A stretch of DNA of 5,316 nt from an uncultured Pseudomonadota bacterium (GCA_937884235.1 CALGBT010000369.1:1-5316); one strand, 5' to 3'. Positions 1-5,016 are shown, counted from the stretch's first letter. Numbers and translations are program-made. The notes: generated by a model not told the origin, from the letters alone.

Positions 1-2
1 AC

Positions 3-188
3 AAGGTGGTGGGCGACGCCGATATGAGGGCAGAGGCGGTGCAGATCGCACGCACCCTGTCAGCGCAGGTTTTCGGTGGAGAGCCGGTGGAGTTTCACTT
101 CACCAATCTCTACTTTGAGTCGTTTCTGGGGGTCTCGTCGACTGAACCTGAATTGCCCGCCGAAGAGGACGCAGTGCCGGCCCAGTGA
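3..188 (+). CDS. C-terminal end of an unidentified protein (5' end outside window)
   Basis: An open frame runs in from the left edge and stops with TGA at 186-188, giving the last 61 residues of a longer protein. The piece has an amphipathic stretch (RAEAVQIARTLSAQVF), then an aromatic segment (EFHFTNLYFESFLGV), and ends in a low-complexity acidic, Pro/Ala-rich tail (EPELPAEEDAVPAQ) typical of a disordered C-terminus. I do not recognise the family. The pattern of a helix followed by a short strand near the C-terminus is faintly like a LytR_C-type domain, but this is only a guess. The GTG codons near position 6 are internal, not proven starts, because the frame is open to the edge. The stop lies 7 bases before the stop of the convergent lipoprotein gene, with no room for a terminator between them. 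Confidence 0.6.
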   Translation, partial: KVVGDADMRAEAVQIARTLSAQVFGGEPVEFHFTNLYFESFLGVSSTEPELPAEEDAVPAQ

Positions 189-195
189 CGCATGG

Positions 196-1713
196 CTAGG
201 GTTTCACGGCACTGCTGGTCAGAGTTTTGACCCACGTAGAAGTGTACTTGGCATTGTAGGTGATCTGCTTTTTCTGATTTCCTTGGAGATCCGCCACCCA
301 AAGTTCGCGGGATTTGTTGGCGTTGGCCGACGACGGGGACAACTCCTTCCCGGTGCCGTCATAGATGGGGCTCGCGGCGTAGGCAATATTGCCCCCATCA
401 GGGGAGAGGTCCCAGGTCAGGATGATGGTGTTCTCTAGGCTGTCGACACGTGGGTTGTTGGTGAGGTTCTTGATGGTGTGTTGCTGAAGATTGCCCGTTT
501 CAATAGTGGCGACGGGCAGCTTCACGACGTCAGTGTAGGGGCGCTTCTGGGTATCGCAGTGGGATGAAGCGATAAAGACGAGGCCGTCATCGTTGTCTGT
601 GAAGCGAGGCTCCGTGACGGTGTTGAATTTCCAGTCGTTGCCCAGGATCTGACTGCAGGATTCGGTGGCAAAGTCTTTGCCAGTGGTATCCATCAGAGTC
701 AGCTTACGCAGGGTCCCCAGGTCGGTATCGTAGAAGCGTAGTTCAAGCCCGTCAGGGCCTTGCATGAACCAGGAGAGCTTCTTGCCATTGTGCGATAGGG
801 CGAGGGGGTCAAGGTCGGAGAAATTGCTTCCGGAGCCGGTACAGTGGTCACCTTGCATGCCCCCAGGACAGAGGTAGTCCAGCTCTTTGATCTGCCCCTG
901 GCGCCAGACGTAAACACGAGCGCTGCGAATGGTCGGAGAGATGAAGGCGAGGGTCTGCCCGTCGTCGGCGGCAATGAAGTGGCCGTCGGTGGTGGCCTGC
1001 CCGTCAACCAGGTCGGGGTCGCCGTCTGGGGGGATCAGAAACTGTGATTGCGGTTCAGGAATATTTTCGAGGTCATAGCGATACACGAGGTACTGGCAGC
1101 CCGTCTCATGGCAATACTTTACTTGGGAGAAGTAGAGGTAGCCAGCGGTGAAGGCAAGGTCCACGATATTCTGGAAAACTGAACCCTTGACCATCTGGAC
1201 TTGAAGTTCTGCATTAAACTTCCCGATCTGAAAGGCGAAGCCATTGGCCGAGGGTTTCTCCACGGTCACGGCGATCCAGGTGAGGGTGTCATCGATGGTG
1301 CAGCCGAGGTTGCATGAGCAGGGGGCGGTGGTCAGTGGCGTGCCGTCGGCTTTCTTCGCCAGGACCAGTTGGCAGGCATCAGGATCGATGGCGAAGGGGG
1401 TGAGAGCCAGGGGGGCTTTGACCCCCGGGGCCATGGGGTTCTCGCCTGCGGAATCGACAATATAGAGGTCCGACTTGTCGGTGTTTTCGTTGGGTACCAT
1501 GCCCTTGTAGATGAAGGAGACGATGAAGTCCTCGGGAAAGGGGGAGTCGGGCGTCTTCGTCTCGGGCTCAGGCGAGGTCTCCGGGGTGGTTGAGATGTCC
1601 CCAGGCTGCCAGAGGTCGAAGGAGACTACCTCAGCGGGGTTCGAGTCCTGGTCCCCCCCGCACGCGGCGAGAAGCAGGCAGGCTAGAGCGACAGCGAGCT
1701 TTGGTTTGCACAT
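196..1713 (-). CDS. Secreted lipoprotein with TolB/PD40-like beta-propeller repeats, cysteine-rich
   Basis: This encodes 505 residues. A short basic N-terminus (MCKPK) and hydrophobic core lead to a lipobox L15-A16-A17-C18, so Cys18 should be lipidated after signal peptidase II cleavage. Residue +2 is Gly, not Asp, which under the E. coli rule favours the outer membrane. Residues 37-60 are a Pro/Thr/Glu-rich linker. From about residue 62 the chain shows strand-rich blocks of WD40-like/PD40 type: around 249-280 (ADDGQTLAFIS then VYVWRQGQIKEL), 304-340 (ALSHNGKKLSWF then LRFYDTDLGTLRKLTL) and, most clearly, 433-485 (LSPDGGNIAYAAS then ELWVADLQGNQKKQIT). Ten cysteines follow the lipid Cys (114, 132, 134, 138, 201, 206, 282, 291, 353, 386), an even number that suggests disulfides. 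The start is fixed by AAGGAGG at 1720-1726, 6 nt before ATG. Fold and location are well supported; the ligand or role is unknown. Confidence 0.88.
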   Translation of the reverse strand: MCKPKLAVALACLLLAACGGDQDSNPAEVVSFDLWQPGDISTTPETSPEPETKTPDSPFPEDFIVSFIYKGMVPNENTDKSDLYIVDSAGENPMAPGVKAPLALTPFAIDPDACQLVLAKKADGTPLTTAPCSCNLGCTIDDTLTWIAVTVEKPSANGFAFQIGKFNAELQVQMVKGSVFQNIVDLAFTAGYLYFSQVKYCHETGCQYLVYRYDLENIPEPQSQFLIPPDGDPDLVDGQATTDGHFIAADDGQTLAFISPTIRSARVYVWRQGQIKELDYLCPGGMQGDHCTGSGSNFSDLDPLALSHNGKKLSWFMQGPDGLELRFYDTDLGTLRKLTLMDTTGKDFATESCSQILGNDWKFNTVTEPRFTDNDDGLVFIASSHCDTQKRPYTDVVKLPVATIETGNLQQHTIKNLTNNPRVDSLENTIILTWDLSPDGGNIAYAASPIYDGTGKELSPSSANANKSRELWVADLQGNQKKQITYNAKYTSTWVKTLTSSAVKP

Positions 1714-1719
1714 GTGAAG

Positions 1720-1726
1720 CCTCCTT
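1720..1726 (-). promoter_or_regulatory. Ribosome binding site of the propeller lipoprotein gene
   Basis: On the minus strand this reads AAGGAGG, a near-perfect anti-Shine-Dalgarno match, with a 6-nt spacer to the ATG at 1711-1713. It fixes the start codon and hence the intact signal peptide with its lipobox. Confidence 0.85.
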
Positions 1727-1733
1727 GTCAGCC

Positions 1734-1762
1734 ATGGTACTCCAGCAACTCGTTTGGCTCAA
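1734..1762 (-). promoter_or_regulatory. Candidate sigma70-type promoter for the propeller lipoprotein gene
   Basis: On the minus strand TTGAGC (1757-1762) and TACCAT (1734-1739) are separated by exactly 17 bp, each matching 4 of 6 consensus positions. The predicted start of transcription falls near 1727, almost at the ribosome binding site, so the leader would be very short. This is a match by eye only. Confidence 0.3.
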
Positions 1763-1808
1763 TGTTTTGTCACCGGCCCAGGGGGTGGTCTTCGCTGTGC
1801 GGTGGATC

Positions 1809-1814
1809 TACAAT
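1809..1814 (+). promoter_or_regulatory. Candidate -10 element upstream of the M48 protease gene
   Basis: TACAAT matches the sigma70 -10 consensus at 5 of 6 positions and lies 20 bp before the start codon of the rightward protease gene. No convincing -35 hexamer is found at 16-18 bp; the nearest good one, TTGTCA at 1767-1772, is 36 bp away, too far for a classic pair. The promoter may be activator-dependent, use another sigma factor, or lie elsewhere in the 121-bp divergent spacer. Confidence 0.3.
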
Positions 1815-1824
1815 AGGGCGGTAC

Positions 1825-1830
1825 GGAGGT
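1825..1830 (+). promoter_or_regulatory. Ribosome binding site of the M48 protease gene
   Basis: GGAGGT lies 4 nt before the ATG at 1835. The spacing is a little short, but it is the only Shine-Dalgarno match nearby, and this ATG gives a complete lipoprotein signal peptide. Confidence 0.75.
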
Positions 1831-1834
1831 TGCC

Positions 1835-2680
1835 ATGAGGAATTTGAACGGATTGTTGTTTGGGGTCTTGGCTATGTTGCTGCTCTCCGCCTGTGCTGGC
1901 CTGGGGCAGGAATCGCTGCTGATTCCGGAGGAGACCGAGATTGAGTTGGGGGCAGAGTACCATCTGCAGATCCTCGAGGAGATGCCTGAATTGGTTGGTG
2001 ACCCTGCCATCAAGGCTTATGTGAATGGCATGGGGCAGTACATTGCCAGTATTACGGATCGTGCCAACCTGACGTGGCACTTCACGGTTCTGGATGCCGA
2101 GGAGATCAATGCTTTTGCGGTTCCGGGCGGGTATCTCTATGTCACCGTGGGCCTGCTGCGCGCCGCCTCATCGGGGGCCGAGATTGCCGGTGTCATTGCC
2201 CATGAAATCGGGCACGTCACGGCGCGCCACGGCGTGCAGTCCATGGAGACCTACGTCTTTGCTGAGGGGATTTCTGACCTCCTGGGAGATGAGGATCTAG
2301 GGCCACTGGTGGCGGGGGCGATCCAGGCTGGTGCTGGTCTGACGTTCAGTCAAGACCAGGAATTGGAGGCTGATTCCCTGGGTGTTGGCTATGCCATCGA
2401 CGCGGGGTACAACCCTTGGGGCATCGTCCACTTCTTTGAAACATTGCAGGAGTTGGAGGGAACTCCGCGCGGGGGCGAAGATGACGTGCTTTCGTTCCTT
2501 GACGATCTGGGAGAGCTCTTCTCGACGCACCCGCCCACCGACGAAAGGATCGCCAACGTCAAGGTGCTCATTGCCAAGGAAGGCGTGGCCGAATCGGACG
2601 GCTCGCTGGCGTGGGAGACGGATACCGACCTGGTAACCATTCAATTGCTCTTGCCTGAGCCTGTGGCGAGAATCGAATGA
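1835..2680 (+). CDS. M48-family zinc metalloprotease, outer-membrane lipoprotein type (BepA/LoiP/Oma1-like)
   Basis: This encodes 281 residues. A signal peptide ends in the lipobox L17-S18-A19-C20 with Ala at +2, so the mature protein should be lipid-anchored, probably on the periplasmic face of the outer membrane. The M48 catalytic core is complete: the substrate-side strand NAFAVPGGYLYVTVGLL (92-108), the zinc motif HEIGH (His123, Glu124, His127) followed by a conserved ARH, the second metal motif E176-x-x-A-D180 supplying the third zinc ligand, and the late family signature THPPTDERI (231-239). There is no TPR extension as in BepA; the length is close to LoiP (YggG). Known relatives degrade or help assemble misfolded outer-membrane proteins in the periplasm, so an envelope quality-control role is likely, though the substrate cannot be read from sequence. 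It is divergent from the propeller lipoprotein and convergent with the acidic protein gene 39 bp downstream. Confidence 0.95.
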   Translation: MRNLNGLLFGVLAMLLLSACAGLGQESLLIPEETEIELGAEYHLQILEEMPELVGDPAIKAYVNGMGQYIASITDRANLTWHFTVLDAEEINAFAVPGGYLYVTVGLLRAASSGAEIAGVIAHEIGHVTARHGVQSMETYVFAEGISDLLGDEDLGPLVAGAIQAGAGLTFSQDQELEADSLGVGYAIDAGYNPWGIVHFFETLQELEGTPRGGEDDVLSFLDDLGELFSTHPPTDERIANVKVLIAKEGVAESDGSLAWETDTDLVTIQLLLPEPVARIE

Positions 2681-2719
2681 GAGGCGGTCCTGGCAGAGTC
2701 AGAAGTCGTACACTGCAGA

Positions 2720-3181
2720 TTAGTCGCTGACGATCCAGAGTTCGCTCTTGGCGATGTCTTCGAGGACGGCGATGATGGTTTTCGTATCCGGGACGGGGCG
2801 GGTCACGGCGAGGCTGAAGAAGGTGACATCCGGTTCATCTTTGTCCGGGTCCAGATCTTCGGACCAGCCCGGGCTCCAGTCGCCCTTTTCTTCGAGGCTG
2901 TAGGTCTCCCCAAAATCAGCTTCGAAGAGCTCTTCGAGGGCGTCGATGCACTCGGCCTCGAGCATCTCTTTGTCGGCCTCTTCATAGGTCTTGAGGGGCA
3001 CCACCACGGAGAGTTCGAAGGCCGCCAGGGTGCCGAAGGTGCCGGTGACGATTTCCATCTCCAGGGCCTCGTCATCGTTGAAGAGCAGCAGGCCGCCCTC
3101 CTCCATCTCTTCGACTTCGAAAGCATCACCAAAATGCTCAGTCAATGCCGCCAGCACAGTGTCTTTGTCAAGAGTGCTCAT
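2720..3181 (-). CDS. Small, highly acidic cytosolic protein of unknown function
   Basis: This encodes 153 residues with no signal peptide or membrane segment. By my count it has 42 Asp/Glu against 8 Lys/Arg, so it is strongly negatively charged. It starts with an amphipathic helix (LDKDTVLAALTEHFG), then probable strands (GLLLFND, EMEIVTG, AAFELSVVVPLK), a long acidic helix (66-90), a variable acidic loop (97-118) and a closing strand-helix (TFFSLAVTRPV, TIIAVLEDIAKS). The alpha/beta pattern is loosely like small YbjN or secretion-chaperone folds, but I do not recognise the family. I prefer the ATG at 3181 to the GTG at 3184 because GGAGG (3189-3193) is 7 nt from the ATG but only 4 nt from the GTG. 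The gene stands alone, transcribed toward the M48 protease gene. The predicted protein is coherent in composition, which argues for a real gene. Confidence 0.82.
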   Translation of the reverse strand: MSTLDKDTVLAALTEHFGDAFEVEEMEEGGLLLFNDDEALEMEIVTGTFGTLAAFELSVVVPLKTYEEADKEMLEAECIDALEELFEADFGETYSLEEKGDWSPGWSEDLDPDKDEPDVTFFSLAVTRPVPDTKTIIAVLEDIAKSELWIVSD

Positions 3182-3188
3182 CACACGT

Positions 3189-3193
3189 CCTCC
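3189..3193 (-). promoter_or_regulatory. Ribosome binding site deciding the start of the acidic protein gene
   Basis: The minus strand reads GGAGG here. Two adjacent start codons follow, GTG (3184) then ATG (3181); the 7-nt spacing to the ATG is the better fit. Confidence 0.65.
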
Positions 3194-3436
3194 GTCCGGG
3201 CGTAGAGGGGTCGGCAGGACCCATTCGACCGGCGCTATGCTCTCGCACCATAGCTACGAGTGCGTCCAGATGCAATGGCATTTTGCTGAATCGAGGAGGC
3301 TTTTTCGCCACATTTTACCCATCCTCGCAAACGTATTGCCTGTGCCTCCTTCTCTGGGGATACCTCTCATGTCCAGCAACTTCTTGTCCCTCTGTAGTCG
3401 TCCAGATTCACACTTTTGTGCGAACCGGTTGGGCAA
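3194..3436. other. Intergenic stretch without recognisable genes
   Basis: Neither strand gives a frame that resembles a known protein here, and the long open frames crossing it look like chance. The minus strand must hold the promoter of the acidic protein gene, but only poor hexamer pairs are seen. An imperfect hairpin, TTCACAC-TTTT-GTGCGAA (3407-3424, one A/C mismatch), sits just before the recombinase fragment and may mark a junction. Confidence 0.4.
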
Positions 3437-3532
3437 CGGGTCCGGCGGCCCGGTCCCCTCGGGTACGATGTGGTGGACAAGAAGCTGGTCGTCATCCCAA
3501 CGCCCGAGGTTGAGTCCGTGACCCAACTGGTT
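3437..3532 (+). pseudogene. Internal fragment of a large serine recombinase (recombinase-domain segment)
   Basis: The frame reads RVRRPGPLGYDVVDKKLVV and continues with an IPTPEVESV-type stretch. Large serine recombinases carry a block of the form (P)-P-x-GY-x-V-V-D-x-KLVV-(N/D)-x-x-E-A-x-x-V early in the Recombinase domain, just after the resolvase catalytic domain, and this piece follows it closely. The catalytic domain before it and the rest of the gene after it are missing. From about 3533 the frame passes into non-homologous sequence rich in Gly/Pro and then into the REP-like repeat, so the product cannot be a working recombinase. The assignment rests on family knowledge and motif reading, not on an alignment. 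It is a relic of a mobile element or of a site-specific integrase. Confidence 0.7.
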
Positions 3533-3603
3533 AGCAGTGGCGGACCTGGCCCAGGGCAATCGCATCTTCCAGTGACGAGACTTTTGCGCTCTACCCTTCC
3601 GCG

Positions 3604-3638
3604 TCACCCTGAGGGGAGCGCAGCGGACTCGAAGGGTC
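3604..3638. repeat. REP-like interspersed palindrome
   Basis: The outer arms ACCCT (3606-3610) and AGGGT (3633-3637) pair. GAG (3611-3613) pairs with CTC (3628-3630) around a 2-nt bulge, and the loop holds a GCGCAGCGG core. Sequences of this type, ending in TCGAAGGGTC on one strand and CTCAGGGTGA on the other, are familiar as extragenic repeats in many GC-rich genomes. Copy number in this genome cannot be judged from one window. Confidence 0.55.
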
Positions 3639-3808
3639 TCCCTGCACCAGCAATGCCCCGCCTCTCGCCAGCCGCAGCGGTGACGCAGCGGGGTTGTTGT
3701 CTTCGCACCCCCCACCCATCGGAGACCTCGTCGAAGGGGTAGAGTCCCAGATTGTGGTGCAACGCGAAGGAGGTTGTAGACGGCCAAGGCGTCGTCCATC
3801 ATTCGAGT
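3639..3808. other. Probable remainder of an interspersed repeat; no gene
   Basis: Partial echoes of the palindrome continue here: GCAGCGG occurs in CCGCAGCGG and again in ACGCAGCGG (about 3675-3700), and TCGTCGAAGGGGTAG (about 3729-3743) resembles the TCGAAGGGTC arm. Minus-strand frames exist, for example one starting MMDDALAVYNLLR at 3802, but they run on through the palindrome and look like frames over a repeat. I see no supported coding sequence. Confidence 0.4.
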
Positions 3809-3994
3809 ATGTACACATCAATCCGAGAGGCGCCCCTGTGGTCCGCAGCGGACAAGCTGCGCAACAACATGGACGCGGCCCAGTACAAGCATGTCGTGCT
3901 CGGTCTTAAGTTCCTGAAGTACATCTCCGAACTGGAGAAGATTTCGTGGTTTGCGCAGATCGTTGGGGCACAGACCGAACAGGTGCCGACATGA
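3809..3994 (+). pseudogene. hsdM: Type I restriction-modification methyltransferase subunit HsdM, N-terminal fragment
   Basis: The core PLWSAADKLRNNMDAAQY followed by KHVVLGLKFLKYIS (about 3833-3931) is the typical N-terminus of HsdM, the subunit that binds SAM and methylates adenine in type I R-M systems. In this family it reads LW-x-AADKLR-x-NMDA-x-EYKHVVLGLIFLKYISD. The start may be the ATG at 3809, but there is no Shine-Dalgarno match before it. After about 33 homologous residues the frame changes to an unrelated tail (ELEKISWFAQIVGAQTEQVPT) and stops at 3994. The SAM-binding and catalytic NPPF-type region is entirely absent, so this cannot methylate DNA. The stop overlaps the next start as ATGA, as expected inside an R-M operon. 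An internal deletion joining the two ends of an older reading frame is my preferred explanation. Confidence 0.75.
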
Positions 3995-4503
3995 CCGAAA
4001 GACCAACAATCGGCTCCGAGCTCATCCTCTACCGGACCGAGGATGGACGAACGCGCATCCAGTGCCGCTTCGAGGACGAGACGGTCTGGCTTACCCAGAA
4101 GATGATGGCCGACCTGTTTCAGATCGGGGTCGGGACGGTGAACCACCACTTGAAGGCCATCTTCGCCGAGAAAGAGCTTTCGCCGGAGGCAACTGTTCGA
4201 CGTTATCGAATAGTTCGAACCGAAGGTACTCGGGAGGTTACACGCGAGATCGAGCACTACAACCTCGAGGGCATCCTGGCGGTCGGCTACCGCGTGCGCA
4301 GCCCCCGGGGCACCCAGTTTCGGCAGTGGGCCACCGCGCACTTGAGCGAGTACCTGGTCAAGGGCTTCACCATGGACGACGAGCGGCTGAAGAACCCGCC
4401 ATTCAGAGCAGGGCCATCAGCAATGGATACTCATAGTGCGCGCTCTCGGCCGCATCCTGGAACCGGCTCCAGCGGGAGACATCGTAGGCAAGGATCGCCT
4501 TGA
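3991..4503 (+). pseudogene. rhuM: RhuM-family protein, truncated after about 137 residues
   Basis: From the ATG at 3991 the frame reads LILYRTEDGRTRIQCRFEDE, then TVWLTQKMMADLF (a helix-turn-helix-like segment), EATVRRYRIVRTEG, IEHYNLEGILAVGYRVRSPR, GTQFRQWATAHLSEYLVKGF and TMDDERLKNP. These blocks match the virulence RhuM family in order. RhuM proteins usually run to about 330 residues; here homology ends at about 4401 and the frame continues with 33 unrelated residues to TGA at 4501-4503, across DNA that is recombinase on the other strand. The whole C-terminal half is lost. RhuM genes often sit inside type I R-M operons beside hsdM, which fits the overlapping HsdM relic. The biochemical role of the family is poorly defined. 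The N-terminal domain could still fold, but I treat it as a pseudogene. Confidence 0.82.
4402..4426. other. Junction between the rhuM and recombinase relics
   Basis: About 25 bp here belong to neither relic: rhuM homology (+) ends at about 4401 and recombinase homology (-) ends at 4427. It could be the scar of a deletion, insertion or recombination event. No inverted repeat or target-site duplication is seen. Confidence 0.4.
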
Positions 4504-4600
4504 ACGTCGCCTTCCCTGAAATCACCGTCTGGAGCAGGCGCTGCAGCGACGCGCGGCCGGCGATGTTGAGGCCGCTCTGGCACTGCCGCACCACGGCCGC
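4427..4600 (-). pseudogene. Serine recombinase catalytic-domain fragment
   Basis: The minus strand reads AAVVRQCQSGLNIAGRASLQ, then RLLQTVISGKATFKAILAYD, then VSRWSRFQDAAESAHYEY. This matches the middle of the resolvase domain of large serine recombinases (family pattern EVVRTYxDEGxSGLxIxGRxxLQxLLxxVxSGxAxFxAILVYDVSRWGRFQDxDESAxYEY). The DVSRWSR segment carries the conserved active-site arginines. The N-terminal Y-x-R-x-S block with the nucleophilic serine is missing, about four residues around TYxDEG appear deleted (QCQ stands there instead), and homology ends abruptly after YEY, seven codons before a stop. It faces the opposite way from the other recombinase fragment at 3437-3532, and reversing one segment does not join the two into a whole gene. 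It is a non-functional relic. Confidence 0.8.
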
Positions 4601-4610
4601 TCCGGGCAAC

Positions 4611-4678
4611 GTCAAGGCGCACCACCCGGGCCTCTCCGTCGCCGTCGTCAATGCCGTCGTCAATGCGCACCACCCGAA
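4611..4678. repeat. Nested short direct repeats
   Basis: GTCAAGGCGCACCACCCGGG (4611-4630) recurs as GTCAATGCGCACCACCCGAA (4659-4678), matching at 17 of 20 positions and 48 bp apart. Between them GCCGTCGTCAAT is duplicated in tandem (4641-4652, 4653-4664). Forty-eight is four times twelve, so stepwise slippage duplication is plausible. On the minus strand one frame repeats a VVR(I/L)D pattern, but no protein family is recognised. Confidence 0.7.
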
Positions 4679-4706
4679 CTGAATCTCGAACCACGGCACC
4701 CTTGCG

Positions 4707-4731
4707 AAAAGCCCCGGTCAATCGCCGGGGC
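4707..4731 (-). terminator. Possible minus-strand intrinsic terminator
   Basis: A perfect 7-bp stem, GCCCCGG (4711-4717) and CCGGGGC (4725-4731), with a 7-nt loop is followed on the minus strand by TTTT (4710-4707). The U tract is short, and no gene ending just before it on the minus strand is recognised, so function is uncertain. Confidence 0.4.
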
Positions 4732-4818
4732 GTCCTGCCTCGATCACTTCGCGCGGGGACAGGGGTGGAAGGCTCGAATCGGCCATTGCACCGGAGACGT
4801 CCAGCAGCCAGCCGGCCA

Positions 4819-4900
4819 GCCAATCTTGGCCGAAGAATCTTAAGATTGCTCTTAAGAATGTACCTTGAGATTGCCAATCTTAAGGCCCAGGATTCTTAGG
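4819..4900. repeat. Cluster of CTTAAG-centred palindromes
   Basis: Three exact CTTAAG hexamers lie at 4839-4844, 4851-4856 and 4879-4884. The first is the centre of a perfect 12-bp palindrome AATCTTAAGATT (4836-4847). Related motifs flank them: GCCAATCTTGGC (4819-4830, itself an inverted repeat), AATCTTAAG again at 4876-4884, and ATTCTTAGG (4892-4900). This AT-rich, repeated pattern stands out in GC-rich surroundings and looks like a set of binding sites for a dimeric DNA-binding protein or a recombination site. No partner protein is identified. Confidence 0.6.
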
Positions 4901-4943
4901 ACTGTTGTCCGTGTACCCATCCGTCAGGGGAGCCAAGAATTGT

Positions 4944-4963
4944 CTGTGCTAACCAGAGCACAG
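4944..4963. other. Perfect hairpin just before a GGTTCACA motif
   Basis: CTGTGCT (4944-4950) and AGCACAG (4957-4963) form a perfect 7-bp stem with loop AACCAG. It is followed at once by TTTGGTTCACAGA, which is related to the 30-bp periodic motif further right, and then by the strong terminator hairpin. Confidence 0.5.
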
Positions 4964-4975
4964 TTTGGTTCACAG

Positions 4976-5016
4976 AAAGCCCCATCGGCATCCCCGGTGG
5001 GGCTTTCGTCTTTTTT
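4976..5016 (+). terminator. Strong rightward intrinsic terminator
   Basis: The left arm AAAGCCCCATCGG (4976-4988) pairs with CCGGTGGGGCTTT (4994-5006) over 13 bp with one G-U pair. The 5-nt loop is CATCC, and TTTTTT follows at 5011-5016 after CGTC. This is a textbook rho-independent terminator. No recognisable gene ends just before it on the plus strand, so it may close an unrecognised small RNA or be left from a lost gene. Confidence 0.75.

Noticed and set aside
2681..2719. Terminator between the convergent M48 and acidic protein genes
   Set aside because: No stable inverted repeat or T tract is visible in the 39-bp gap.
3254..3802. Minus-strand 182-codon open frame
   Set aside because: It runs antisense through the recombinase fragment and the REP-like palindrome and resembles no family; it looks like a chance frame over repeats.
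3799..4341. Minus-strand 180-codon open frame opposite hsdM and rhuM
   Set aside because: The plus strand carries clear HsdM and RhuM homology over the same bases, so this is an antisense shadow.
3991..4503. Intact toxin or defence gene of RhuM type
   Set aside because: The family is normally about twice as long and the C-terminal half is replaced by antisense recombinase sequence, so an intact gene is not supported.
4431..4877. Minus-strand 148-codon open frame
   Set aside because: It is out of frame with the recombinase homology, is rich in Arg/Pro/Gly as expected of a shifted frame in GC-rich DNA, and crosses the hairpin at 4711-4731.
4905..5016. tRNA gene before the terminator
   Set aside because: A GGTTC-like string and a tRNA-style terminator are present, but no T-arm, anticodon arm or acceptor stem can be built.
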